Of a stretch of DNA of 64,000 nt, positions 43,207 through 50,928 are shown piece after piece (the first letter of the stretch is position 1; the number at the start of each line of letters is the position of its first letter). Origin of the DNA: JADZAI01 sp964390465 (lineage in GTDB: Bacteria > Pseudomonadota > Alphaproteobacteria > Micropepsales > Micropepsaceae). The notes beneath the pieces were generated by a model. That model searched no databases and was not told the origin of the DNA. It was given only the letters and a program-made list of their open reading frames with translations. The position numbers were made by a program, and so were the translations under genes. The DNA is taken from assembly GCA_964390465.1 (NCBI GenBank), contig CAYMIJ010000006.1, positions 62,001 to 126,000 on the forward strand. The letters are read 5' to 3'.

Positions 43207-45582
43207 ATGAGCGATGCCCGCATCCCGACCCTTCAGGCACTGGAGCGCAAACTTCTGTGGCTGTCGTCATGGATGATCCATCACGCCAACCATCTGCGCG
43301 AGGATGACGCCGAGGTGAAGGTCGGCGGCCATCAGGCCTCGTCCGCCTCGCTCGCCACCATCATGACCGCGCTGTATTTTGCGGTGCTGAAGCCTGAAGA
43401 CCGCGTGGCGGTGAAACCCCATGCCGGGCCAGTGTTCCACGCCATCCAGTATCTGATGGGTCAGCAGAGCCTTGAGCGGATGAAGAACTTTCGCGGCTTC
43501 AAGGGTGTGCAGTCTTATCCATCGCGCACCAAGGACGTGGATGATGTGGATTTTTCCACCGGCTCTGTCGGGCTGGGTGTCGCACAGACTTTGTTCGCCA
43601 GCCTGACACAGGATTATCTGCACGCGCATGGCTGGGCCAAAGACCGACCCGCAGGCCGCATGATCTCGCTGATCGGCGACGCCGAGATGGACGAAGGCAA
43701 TATCTTCGAAGCCCTGCTGGAGGGCTGGAAGCATGGCGTGCGGAACCTTTGGTGGGTGGTCGATTACAATCGCCAATCACTCGATGCGGTGATCCGCGAG
43801 GGCCTGTGGGAGCGCTTTGAAAGCCTGTTCCGCAATTTCGGCTGGGATGTCGTCATCCTGAAATACGGCTCGCTGCAAAAGGCCGCCTTTGCTGAGCCCG
43901 GCGGCGATAAACTTCAGGCCTGGATCGACCGTTGCCCCAACCAGCTCTACAGCGCGCTCACCTTTCAGGGCGGTGCTGCGTGGCGCAAGCGTCTGCTGGA
44001 TGACATCGGCGATCAGGGCGCGGCGACACGCCTGATTGAAAAACGCAGCGATGCAGAACTTGCAACGCTGATGGGCAATCTGGGCGGGCACGATCTGCCC
44101 TCACTCGTTGAGGCGTTTGAGAGCATCACACATGACCGCCCGGTCTGTTTCATTGCCTATACGGTGAAGGGGCAGGGCCTGCCCTTTGCCGGGCACAAGG
44201 ACAATCACGCCGGGCTGATGACGCCCGCGCAGATGGAAACACTGCGCGCTTCCATGAACGTGCGTGAAGGCCATGAATGGGAGCCTTTTGAAGGGCTCGA
44301 CCTGCCTGAAGCCGAAGCGCGGGCCTTTCTGAAATCGGTGCCGTTCTTCGCCAAAGGCCCGCGCCGATATGAAGCGCCGTCTGTGCCGGTGCCGGATGCG
44401 CTCACCTTCCGCACCTCGAAAGAGATGAGCACCCAGCAGGCCTTTGGCCTGATCCTCGATGAAATCGGCAAGGGCACGAATGCGTTGGCGGCGCGCATCG
44501 TCACCACATCGCCGGATGTGACCGTCTCGACCAATCTGGGGCCATGGGTGAACCGGCGCGGCCTGTTCGCGCGCGGCGAAATGGCCGACCTGTTCAAGGC
44601 CGAGCGTATTCCTTCGACCTTCAACTGGAGCTTTTCGCCCAAGGGCCAGCATATGGAACTCGGCATTGCCGAGATGAACCTGTTCCTGATGCTGTCGGCG
44701 CTGGGGCTTTCGCACTCGGTGTTCGGGGAAAGACTGCTGCCGGTCGGCACGCTGTATGATCCGTTCATCGTGCGCGGCGGCGATGCGTTGAACTATGCCT
44801 GCTATCAGGACGCGCGCTTCATGCTGGCCGCAACGCCATCGGGCGTGACGCTGGCCCCGGAAGGCGGCGCGCATCAGTCGATCTCGACACCGCTGATCGG
44901 CATGGCGCAGGACGGGCTCGCGTCGTTCGAACCGGCCTTCGCCGATGAACTCGCCGTCATCATGCGCTTCGGCTTCGACTATATGCAGCGCAGTGCTTCA
45001 AAAGACGGCGCCGAACCAGATGAGCGCACATGGCTGCGCGATGAGACAGGCGGTTCGATCTATCTGCGCCTCACCACGCGCCCTCTGGAACAGCCAGTGC
45101 GCGTGATGGACGCCAGCCTCGCCCAACAGATCACCGATGGCGCTTACTGGCTGCGCGCGCCGGGCCCGAACTGCGAGGCGGTGATCGCCTATCAGGGTGC
45201 TGTCGCCCCCGAAGCCATCGCCGCCGCCGGGATGATGGGCGAAGCCTGCCGCGATATCGGCGTGCTGGCGATCACCTCAGCTGACCGGCTGAACGCCGGA
45301 TGGACCGCCGCCGCCCGCGCTCGCGAACGCGGTGAGGCCGATGCGCGCAGTCTGATCGATCGGCTGATGGGCGCCCTGCCCCGTCATGCGGCCATCATCA
45401 CCGTGATGGACGGCCACCCGGCCGCGTTGGCCTGGCTCGGTGCCGTGGCCGGGCACCGCACGCGCTCGCTGGGTGTGGAACATTTTGGGCAGACCGGCAC
45501 AATCGCCGATCTCTATCGTCATCACGGCATGGATGCGCCAGCCATCGCGCGCGCGCTCAAAGCCATGCTGCGGCATGGATGA
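43207..45582 (+). CDS. Homodimeric-type 2-oxoacid (pyruvate) dehydrogenase E1-like / transketolase-like enzyme
   Basis: The 791-residue protein resembles AceE, the homodimeric pyruvate dehydrogenase E1. It has the thiamine diphosphate motif GDAEMDEGN at 157-165, followed by WWVVDYNRQSLD, and AGHKDNHAG, FSTGSVGLG and MELGIAEMNLFLML blocks. It is about 95 residues shorter than typical AceE. No E2 or E3 gene lies near, so it may not belong to a classical complex. It uses an ATG right after a Pro-rich stretch; in-frame codons upstream to 43072 were excluded. It is followed by an FAD-linked oxidase 6 nt downstream, implying a joint role in 2-oxo or hydroxy acid metabolism (inference). Confidence 0.85.
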   Translation: MSDARIPTLQALERKLLWLSSWMIHHANHLREDDAEVKVGGHQASSASLATIMTALYFAVLKPEDRVAVKPHAGPVFHAIQYLMGQQSLERMKNFRGFKGVQSYPSRTKDVDDVDFSTGSVGLGVAQTLFASLTQDYLHAHGWAKDRPAGRMISLIGDAEMDEGNIFEALLEGWKHGVRNLWWVVDYNRQSLDAVIREGLWERFESLFRNFGWDVVILKYGSLQKAAFAEPGGDKLQAWIDRCPNQLYSALTFQGGAAWRKRLLDDIGDQGAATRLIEKRSDAELATLMGNLGGHDLPSLVEAFESITHDRPVCFIAYTVKGQGLPFAGHKDNHAGLMTPAQMETLRASMNVREGHEWEPFEGLDLPEAEARAFLKSVPFFAKGPRRYEAPSVPVPDALTFRTSKEMSTQQAFGLILDEIGKGTNALAARIVTTSPDVTVSTNLGPWVNRRGLFARGEMADLFKAERIPSTFNWSFSPKGQHMELGIAEMNLFLMLSALGLSHSVFGERLLPVGTLYDPFIVRGGDALNYACYQDARFMLAATPSGVTLAPEGGAHQSISTPLIGMAQDGLASFEPAFADELAVIMRFGFDYMQRSASKDGAEPDERTWLRDETGGSIYLRLTTRPLEQPVRVMDASLAQQITDGAYWLRAPGPNCEAVIAYQGAVAPEAIAAAGMMGEACRDIGVLAITSADRLNAGWTAAARARERGEADARSLIDRLMGALPRHAAIITVMDGHPAALAWLGAVAGHRTRSLGVEHFGQTGTIADLYRHHGMDAPAIARALKAMLRHG

Positions 45583-45588
45583 GCGATC

Positions 45589-47001
45589 ATGGGCACTGGC
45601 ACGGATCTCACCGCCCGTTTTGCCGCCCTGATCGGCAAGCCGCATGTACTGACCGATGCGTCCGACACTGATCCGTATACGGAAGAATGGCGTGGACGCT
45701 GGAACGGCAAAGCGGCGGCCGTGCTGCGCCCCGGTTCAACCGCAGAAGTCGCCGCCATTGTAAAACTGGCCGCTGCGACAGGCACCGCGCTGGTACCACA
45801 GGGCGGCAATACCGGCCTTGTCGGCGGGCAGATTCCCGATGGCAGTGGCGCACAGATGATCGTTTCACTGCAACGCATGAACCGTGTGCGCCATGTGGAT
45901 GCCGCCGGTTATGCCATGATCGCCGAAGCGGGCGTGACGCTGCAAGCCGTGCAGGATGCTGCGGCAGATGTTGACCGGCTGTTTCCTTTATCGCTCGCCG
46001 CAGAAGGCAGCGCGACCATCGGCGGGAATCTGGCCACCAATGCGGGCGGCACCGGCGTGCTCGCCTATGGCACCGCGCGCGAGCTGTGTCTGGGGCTGGA
46101 AGTCGTGCTGCCCAATGGTGAGGTGTGGGACGGGCTCAACACACTGCGCAAGAACAATACCGGCTACGATCTGAAAAACCTGTTCATCGGCGCGGAAGGC
46201 ACGCTCGGTATCATCACTGCCGCGGCGCTGAAACTGTTTCCCCGTTCGCGCGCGCAGGTCACGATCTTTGCGGGCGTCGCTTCGCCTGCCGATGCGCTGA
46301 GCGCACTTGGCATGATGCGCGACACAGCCCCCGGCACGGTCACGACATTTGAGCTGATGCCACAGGCCGGGCTTGATCTGGTTCTGCGCCACATTCCCGG
46401 AACACGCACTCCACTGCCCAGCGCATCGCCCTGGTATGTGCTGGCCGAAGTCTCAACCCAGCATGAAGATGGTTTCGGCGCGGCGGTGGACAGTGCGCTG
46501 GAGAAACTGATCAGCGCAGGTGCCTGCACGGATCTGGTCACAGCGCAGAGCAATCAGCAGGCCCGCGATTTCTGGAAACTGCGCGAGTCGATGTCAGAGG
46601 CGCAGAAGCACGAAGGCGCATCGATCAAACATGATGTCAGCCTGCCGGTCGCTTCAGTGCCTGCCTTTCTGGAAGAAGGCGTGGCGCGTGTATTGAAGCT
46701 CGTACCGGATGCGCGTCCCGTGCCCTTTGGCCATCTGGGTGATGGTAATATCCACTTTAATTTCAGCCAGCCGAAGGGCGGCGACGGCACAGCGTTTCTG
46801 GCGCGCCTAGACGAGATCAACCATGCCGTTCACAGCCTTGTGCATGATATGGGCGGATCGATCTCTGCCGAACACGGCATCGGTGTCGCCAAACGCGACC
46901 TGCTGCGCCAGGTGAAATCAGAAACCGAGATGAAGCTGATGCATCAGGTCAAGGCGATGCTTGACCCGATGGGCATCATGAACCCTGGCAAGGTGCTTTA
47001 G
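45589..47001 (+). CDS. FAD-binding oxidase (GlcD / D-2-hydroxyacid dehydrogenase family)
   Basis: The 470-residue protein has a PCMH-type FAD domain (RPGSTAEVAAIVKLA, VPQGGNTGLVGGQIPD, GSATIGGNLATNAGG, YDLKNLFIGAEGTLGIIT) and a GlcD-type C-terminal domain with HLGDGNIHFN and GGSISAEHGIGVAKRD. These are marks of D-lactate or D-2-hydroxyglutarate dehydrogenases. It follows the E1-like gene by 6 nt and is probably co-transcribed. The final four bases overlap the convergent GST gene. Confidence 0.92.
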   Translation: MGTGTDLTARFAALIGKPHVLTDASDTDPYTEEWRGRWNGKAAAVLRPGSTAEVAAIVKLAAATGTALVPQGGNTGLVGGQIPDGSGAQMIVSLQRMNRVRHVDAAGYAMIAEAGVTLQAVQDAAADVDRLFPLSLAAEGSATIGGNLATNAGGTGVLAYGTARELCLGLEVVLPNGEVWDGLNTLRKNNTGYDLKNLFIGAEGTLGIITAAALKLFPRSRAQVTIFAGVASPADALSALGMMRDTAPGTVTTFELMPQAGLDLVLRHIPGTRTPLPSASPWYVLAEVSTQHEDGFGAAVDSALEKLISAGACTDLVTAQSNQQARDFWKLRESMSEAQKHEGASIKHDVSLPVASVPAFLEEGVARVLKLVPDARPVPFGHLGDGNIHFNFSQPKGGDGTAFLARLDEINHAVHSLVHDMGGSISAEHGIGVAKRDLLRQVKSETEMKLMHQVKAMLDPMGIMNPGKVL

Positions 47002-47630
47002 TCCTTGGGGCCGTAGGCATATGGCCCGCCTTTATCGAGCGCCCGGCGATAGGCCGGGCGTTTCTGCATGGCGGTGAGGTGGCGCGCGATGTTGGGATAG
47101 GCTGACAATACGCCGCGCCCGTTCGCCGCTTCGCTGACAAACGACAACTGAATGTCAGCGCCCGTGATGCTGTCGCCGACGAAGTAGTCACGGCCTGCCA
47201 GCGCGCATTCCATGTAACTCAGATGATTGGCGATCTCGCTGTCGATGCGTGGAGCCAGCGGTGCGGCCCCCTCGCCCAGCATGCCGGTATAGAGCTTCAG
47301 CATCAGCGGCAGCATCGCGCTGCCTTCAGCAAAATGCAGCCAGTGGATGTAATCCACATAGGCCTCGGTGCCGCGTTTGGGAGCGAGGCGATCCGCCGCG
47401 AAACGTTCAATCAGCAATTCGATGATCGCGCCGGATTCGGCAATGGTCTTGCCGTCCACAGTCACCACCGGCGACTTGCCAAGCGGATGCACGGCTTTCA
47501 GTTCAGGCGGAGCCAGCGGCACCGGCGACCCGCGCTGATAGAATTTGATCTCATAGGGTTCGCCGATTTCCTCAAGCAGCCACAAAATGCGCTGCGAGCG
47601 GGAATTGTTGAGATGATGGACGGTGATCAT
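46998..47630 (-). CDS. Glutathione S-transferase family protein
   Basis: The 210-residue protein has an N-terminal thioredoxin-like GST domain (HHLNNSRSQRILWLLEE, with KSPVVTVDGKTIAESGAII binding the gamma-glutamyl group) and an all-alpha C-terminal domain ending KRPAYRRALDKGGPYA. NNSRSQ suggests a Ser in the catalytic position, as in zeta/beta-like bacterial forms. The substrate is unknown. Confidence 0.92.
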   Translation of the reverse strand: MITVHHLNNSRSQRILWLLEEIGEPYEIKFYQRGSPVPLAPPELKAVHPLGKSPVVTVDGKTIAESGAIIELLIERFAADRLAPKRGTEAYVDYIHWLHFAEGSAMLPLMLKLYTGMLGEGAAPLAPRIDSEIANHLSYMECALAGRDYFVGDSITGADIQLSFVSEAANGRGVLSAYPNIARHLTAMQKRPAYRRALDKGGPYAYGPKD

Positions 47631-47769
47631 GGGCTCTCCAGTTCTGATGCCTGAAGTGTGCGACGGGGCGCGGGTTTTGGCCAGTGGTGTTGACCTGAAT
47701 CAAAGATGACGCAGGCGTCATTATTTCATACTCCGCCCCGCCCGGTCCACAGACAGGAGGAAACCGCCC

Positions 47770-48885
47770 ATGCTGAACGTACAGGTCGTCAAAGGCCCAC
47801 CCACCGATATCCAGTATTTCGACGAAGACGATCTGGCCCGTCGGCTGAGCGATCATGATGTTGAAACCATCCGTGAAATCTTCAACACGCCGCTGACCGG
47901 ATCGTACAACTGGGACTACGACATCGCGAATGCGAAGATCCGGCGGCTTTACGAACTGGGCAAACGCTTCAACTGGAATGTCGAGATGGACATCGACTGG
48001 GCGCAACCCTTTCCGCAGGACGAGTTGCCGCCCGAGGGTGAGCCGGAAGGCTTTTGCGATCACCCCAAATGGAAGGCACTGAGCGACGCCCAGAAGATCG
48101 ACTTCGTGCAGCGCGCCAATGCGCAGGTTCTGTCGCAGTTCCTGCATGGCGAACAGGGCGCACTGATGGTCGCCTCTCAGCTTGTATCGTGTGCGCCCAC
48201 CCACGACGCCAAGCTCTATGCCGCTTCGCAGACCTTTGATGAAGCGCGGCATGTGGAAGTGTTCCATCGCTATCTGATGGAACGCTGCCGGATGATCTAT
48301 CCGATCAATCCCAATCTGAAATTCCTGCTCGACAAGGTGCTGACCGATCAGCGCTGGGATCTGAAATTCATCGGCATGCAGATTCTCATCGAAGGGCTGG
48401 CGCTGGCGGCTTTTCAGGCGATCCATGCCACCACGCGCGACCCGCTGCTGAAAGATATTATCGGGTTGGTCATGCGCGATGAAGGCCGTCATGTGGCCTT
48501 TGGCGTGAACTATCTGGAAGACTGGATCCGCGCGCTGCCGGAAGACGAAATCGAGGAGCGCGCGCAGTTCGCCTTCGAAGCGTGTCTGGTGATGCGCAAC
48601 CGCCTGTTTTCAACCAGCGTGGCGCAGGAGTTCGGCTTCACCGAAGAAGAAGCGCGTGAGATCAACATCAAGAACAAAGGTGGTCATGCCTTCCGCACCT
48701 TCCTGTTCGAGCGGATGATCCCGAACCTGAAGCGCGTCGGCCTGCTGACCGATAAGATCCGCCCGAAGTTTGAGGAACTGGGCGTGCTGGTCTTTGAAGA
48801 CCTCAAACATGACGGCGCGATTGACTGGACAACGCTGGAAGCACCGCTGACCACATCCAAAGGCGAAATCCTCGCGGCGGCGTGA
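47770..48885 (+). CDS. Diiron ferritin-like oxidase/oxygenase family protein
   Basis: The 371-residue protein has a complete ferritin-like four-helix metal site: Glu128 (HGEQGAL), Glu158 and His161 (FDEARHVE), Glu208 (ILIEGLAL), Glu238 and His241 (RDEGRHVAF). This spacing matches diiron oxygenases of the R2-like or AurF-like type rather than storage ferritins. AGGAGG lies 9 nt before the ATG, the best ribosome site noted in the window. It is followed by a strong terminator and is monocistronic. The substrate is not predictable; a hydroxylation or N-oxygenation is possible. Confidence 0.85.
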   Translation: MLNVQVVKGPPTDIQYFDEDDLARRLSDHDVETIREIFNTPLTGSYNWDYDIANAKIRRLYELGKRFNWNVEMDIDWAQPFPQDELPPEGEPEGFCDHPKWKALSDAQKIDFVQRANAQVLSQFLHGEQGALMVASQLVSCAPTHDAKLYAASQTFDEARHVEVFHRYLMERCRMIYPINPNLKFLLDKVLTDQRWDLKFIGMQILIEGLALAAFQAIHATTRDPLLKDIIGLVMRDEGRHVAFGVNYLEDWIRALPEDEIEERAQFAFEACLVMRNRLFSTSVAQEFGFTEEEAREINIKNKGGHAFRTFLFERMIPNLKRVGLLTDKIRPKFEELGVLVFEDLKHDGAIDWTTLEAPLTTSKGEILAAA

Positions 48886-48908
48886 TCATCCCTGCACGGC
48901 CTCCGCAC

Positions 48909-48946
48909 AAAAACAGCCCCGGCATTCCTTTCTGCCGGGGCTGTTT
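48909..48946. terminator. Bidirectional rho-independent terminator
   Basis: A perfect 14-bp inverted repeat AAACAGCCCCGGCA / TGCCGGGGCTGTTT (48911-48924 and 48933-48946) with an 8-nt loop lies between the convergent diiron protein and acyl-CoA dehydrogenase genes. TTTCATT follows on the plus strand and TTTTTG on the minus strand. Confidence 0.9.
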
Positions 48947-48962
48947 CATTAGGCACGGGGCT

Positions 48963-50198
48963 TCAGATCATATCGCCGCCAGCCGCCGAGGCGGTGGTGC
49001 CGTATTTCTCAAACGCCTTGATGACATTGCGGCCCGTGGTCCAGCGATGCACTTCATCCGGCCCATCGACCAGGCGCTGTGAGCGGATATGCGTGTACCA
49101 TGCGGCCAGCGGCGTATCGCGCGAATAACCGAGCGCGCCGTGCAGCTGGATGGCGGTATCGACCACCTTGTGCACCATGTTCGCCAGAAACACCTTGGCG
49201 ATGCCATTTTCCTGACGCAGATCGAGGCCTTTTTCGGCCTTATAGGCAATGTGCATCAGCATCAGCCGCGCGATGTAGATCTGGCTCGCGCAATCGGCGA
49301 GCATCCACTGCACACCCTGACGGTCTGACAGTTTCTTGCCGAAGGTTGAGCGCTTGCTGACATGTTCCGTCGCCATATCAAGCGCGCGCTGGGCCATAGC
49401 GATGTTGTGCATGCCATGGCGCAGACGGCCATAGGCCAGACGGTGCTGGCCCATGTTGAAGCCATTGCCCTCGCCGCCCAGCAGATTATCGGCTGGCACT
49501 TCGAGATTTTCGATCTTCACCTCGCTGTGACCACCGCCCATGATCTGCGACAGCGGGCCTTCGATGGCCATGGTGTGGATGTCGCGCACGATCTTATAGC
49601 CGGGGTTCGGCAGCTCCACGATGAAGGTTGAGAACTGCTGGTGGCGCGGCGCATCCGGGTTGGTTTTCGCCATCACCAGCGCGATGTCTGCAACACTGGC
49701 CGCGGAAGAAAACCACTTCTCGCCGTTCAGCACATAGGCCGAGTTACCCTTCTTTTCAGCGCGGGTCTGCATACCTGTGGCGTCGGCACCGGCGGCTTTT
49801 TCCGTCATGGAATAGCAGATACGTTTTTCACCGTTCAGCAGCGGCTTCAGGAACTTTTCCTTCTGATACTCAGTGCCGTGCGCCAGCAGGGTCATCATGG
49901 TGGCGTCGTCCGGCCCCTGCGTGTTCATCGACAACGCCCCGAGATGGCTGTGCCCCAGCTCCATCTGCACCAATGCATTGGCAAGAGGACCAAGGCCCAT
50001 GCCGCCATGTTCCTTCGGGATGAACGGACACCACAGGCCCTGCGCGCGGGCCTTCTTGCGCAGTTCTGCCAGAACGGTCTTGTAGTCTTCGCCTTCGTGA
50101 AGGCGCTTTTCGGCAGGGATACATTCATCCTGAACCCATTGCCGGACGCGCTCGCGCACAGCTTTGGCATCGGCCGGGATCTCAAAATCAAGCGCCAT
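48963..50198 (-). CDS. Acyl-CoA dehydrogenase
   Basis: The 411-residue flavoprotein has the three-domain acyl-CoA dehydrogenase layout: alpha N-terminal domain, a mid beta domain with RICYSMTEKAAGADATG, NGEKWFSS and the C-terminal QLHGALGYSRDTPLAAWY. It lacks an obvious N-terminal domain fusion. The C-terminal VDGPDEVHRWTTGRNVIKAFEKYG is typical of the ACAD10/11-like bacterial group. Its exact acyl chain preference is unknown. It is divergent from parDE. Confidence 0.93.
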   Translation of the reverse strand: MALDFEIPADAKAVRERVRQWVQDECIPAEKRLHEGEDYKTVLAELRKKARAQGLWCPFIPKEHGGMGLGPLANALVQMELGHSHLGALSMNTQGPDDATMMTLLAHGTEYQKEKFLKPLLNGEKRICYSMTEKAAGADATGMQTRAEKKGNSAYVLNGEKWFSSAASVADIALVMAKTNPDAPRHQQFSTFIVELPNPGYKIVRDIHTMAIEGPLSQIMGGGHSEVKIENLEVPADNLLGGEGNGFNMGQHRLAYGRLRHGMHNIAMAQRALDMATEHVSKRSTFGKKLSDRQGVQWMLADCASQIYIARLMLMHIAYKAEKGLDLRQENGIAKVFLANMVHKVVDTAIQLHGALGYSRDTPLAAWYTHIRSQRLVDGPDEVHRWTTGRNVIKAFEKYGTTASAAGGDMI

Positions 50199-50296
50199 GA
50201 CATTTCCTCACTGACTGTCGTTGTGCGGCCAGTGTGAAAGGAAACGACGCCCCGCGCCAGTTGGCGTGCGCGTCAGATGCGGTTGCATGGAATAAT

Positions 50297-50323
50297 TGGC
50301 ATAAAATGCCATTGAGTATGGCA
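50297..50323 (+). promoter_or_regulatory. Probable parDE autoregulatory operator
   Basis: A perfect 15-bp palindrome TGGCAT-AAA-ATGCCA (50297-50311) is followed 7 nt later by a half-site ATGGCA (50318-50323). It lies 41-67 nt upstream of the parD start. ParD antitoxins bind such palindromes through their ribbon-helix-helix domain, so autoregulation is a reasonable inference. Confidence 0.6.
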
Positions 50324-50363
50324 AAGATTGTCATTACAGTGGCGGGGAAAGTGGAGCAGCTCT

Positions 50364-50609
50364 ATGGCCACGATGAATGTGTCGCTGCCTGATCCCATGA
50401 AGGAGTGGGTGGACCAGCAAACTGGCAGCGGTCTTTACAGCAATGCCAGCGACTATGTGCGCGATCTGATCCGTCGGGATCAGAGCCGACAGGATGCAAT
50501 CGCCGCGATTCAGTCTGCGATTGATGAAGGTATCTCCAGTGGTGAAGCCGGGCCGTTTGATCCGGCTGTCTTCAAACTGAAGATGCGCGAGAAACACCTT
50601 GTCCGCTAA
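50364..50609 (+). CDS. parD: ParD-like ribbon-helix-helix antitoxin
   Basis: The 81-residue product begins MATMNVSLPDPMKEWV, the beta-strand and helix start of a CopG/ParD ribbon-helix-helix protein, followed by GLYSNASDYVRDLIRRD. The C-terminal part (about 50-81) is the flexible toxin-binding tail. The start was chosen at this ATG because homology begins there; in-frame codons run back to 50328. It overlaps parE by 11 nt. A palindromic operator lies upstream. Confidence 0.93.
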   Translation: MATMNVSLPDPMKEWVDQQTGSGLYSNASDYVRDLIRRDQSRQDAIAAIQSAIDEGISSGEAGPFDPAVFKLKMREKHLVR

Positions 50610-50916
50610 ACGCGGACGCTATGCGCTCTCCGTTCGGGCGGTCGACGATCTTGAGGACATATGGCGCTACAGTGCGGAAACATGGTCGGTCGAACAGGCT
50701 GATACGTATATCGACGAGCTGACGCGCACCTTCGATCTGATCGCCTCCATGCCTGGAATAGGCCGCGAGCGCAGGGAATTTTCCCCTGTGGTCCGTATCC
50801 ATGCGCATGCGGCGCACCTGATCATTTACACGCTCAGGGAAAAAGACGTTCTGGTCCTCAGAGTTCTCGGTGGACGGCAGAATTGGCAATCCATTCTCGC
50901 ACGGCTCGACGACTGA
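50599..50916 (+). CDS. parE: ParE/RelE-family toxin
   Basis: The 105-residue product starts with TTG inside the parD 3' end and has the ParE fold sequence YALSVRAVDDLEDIWRYSAETW, LIASMPGIGRERREF, and the C-terminal HLIIYTLREKDVLVLRVLGGRQNW. ParE toxins poison DNA gyrase. The 11-nt overlap with parD is typical of toxin-antitoxin operons. The pair lies between genes of fatty-acid and acetate metabolism, probably as a horizontally acquired chromosomal module. Confidence 0.93.
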   Translation: MSAKRGRYALSVRAVDDLEDIWRYSAETWSVEQADTYIDELTRTFDLIASMPGIGRERREFSPVVRIHAHAAHLIIYTLREKDVLVLRVLGGRQNWQSILARLDD

Positions 50917-50928
50917 CCCCTCTGAGGT

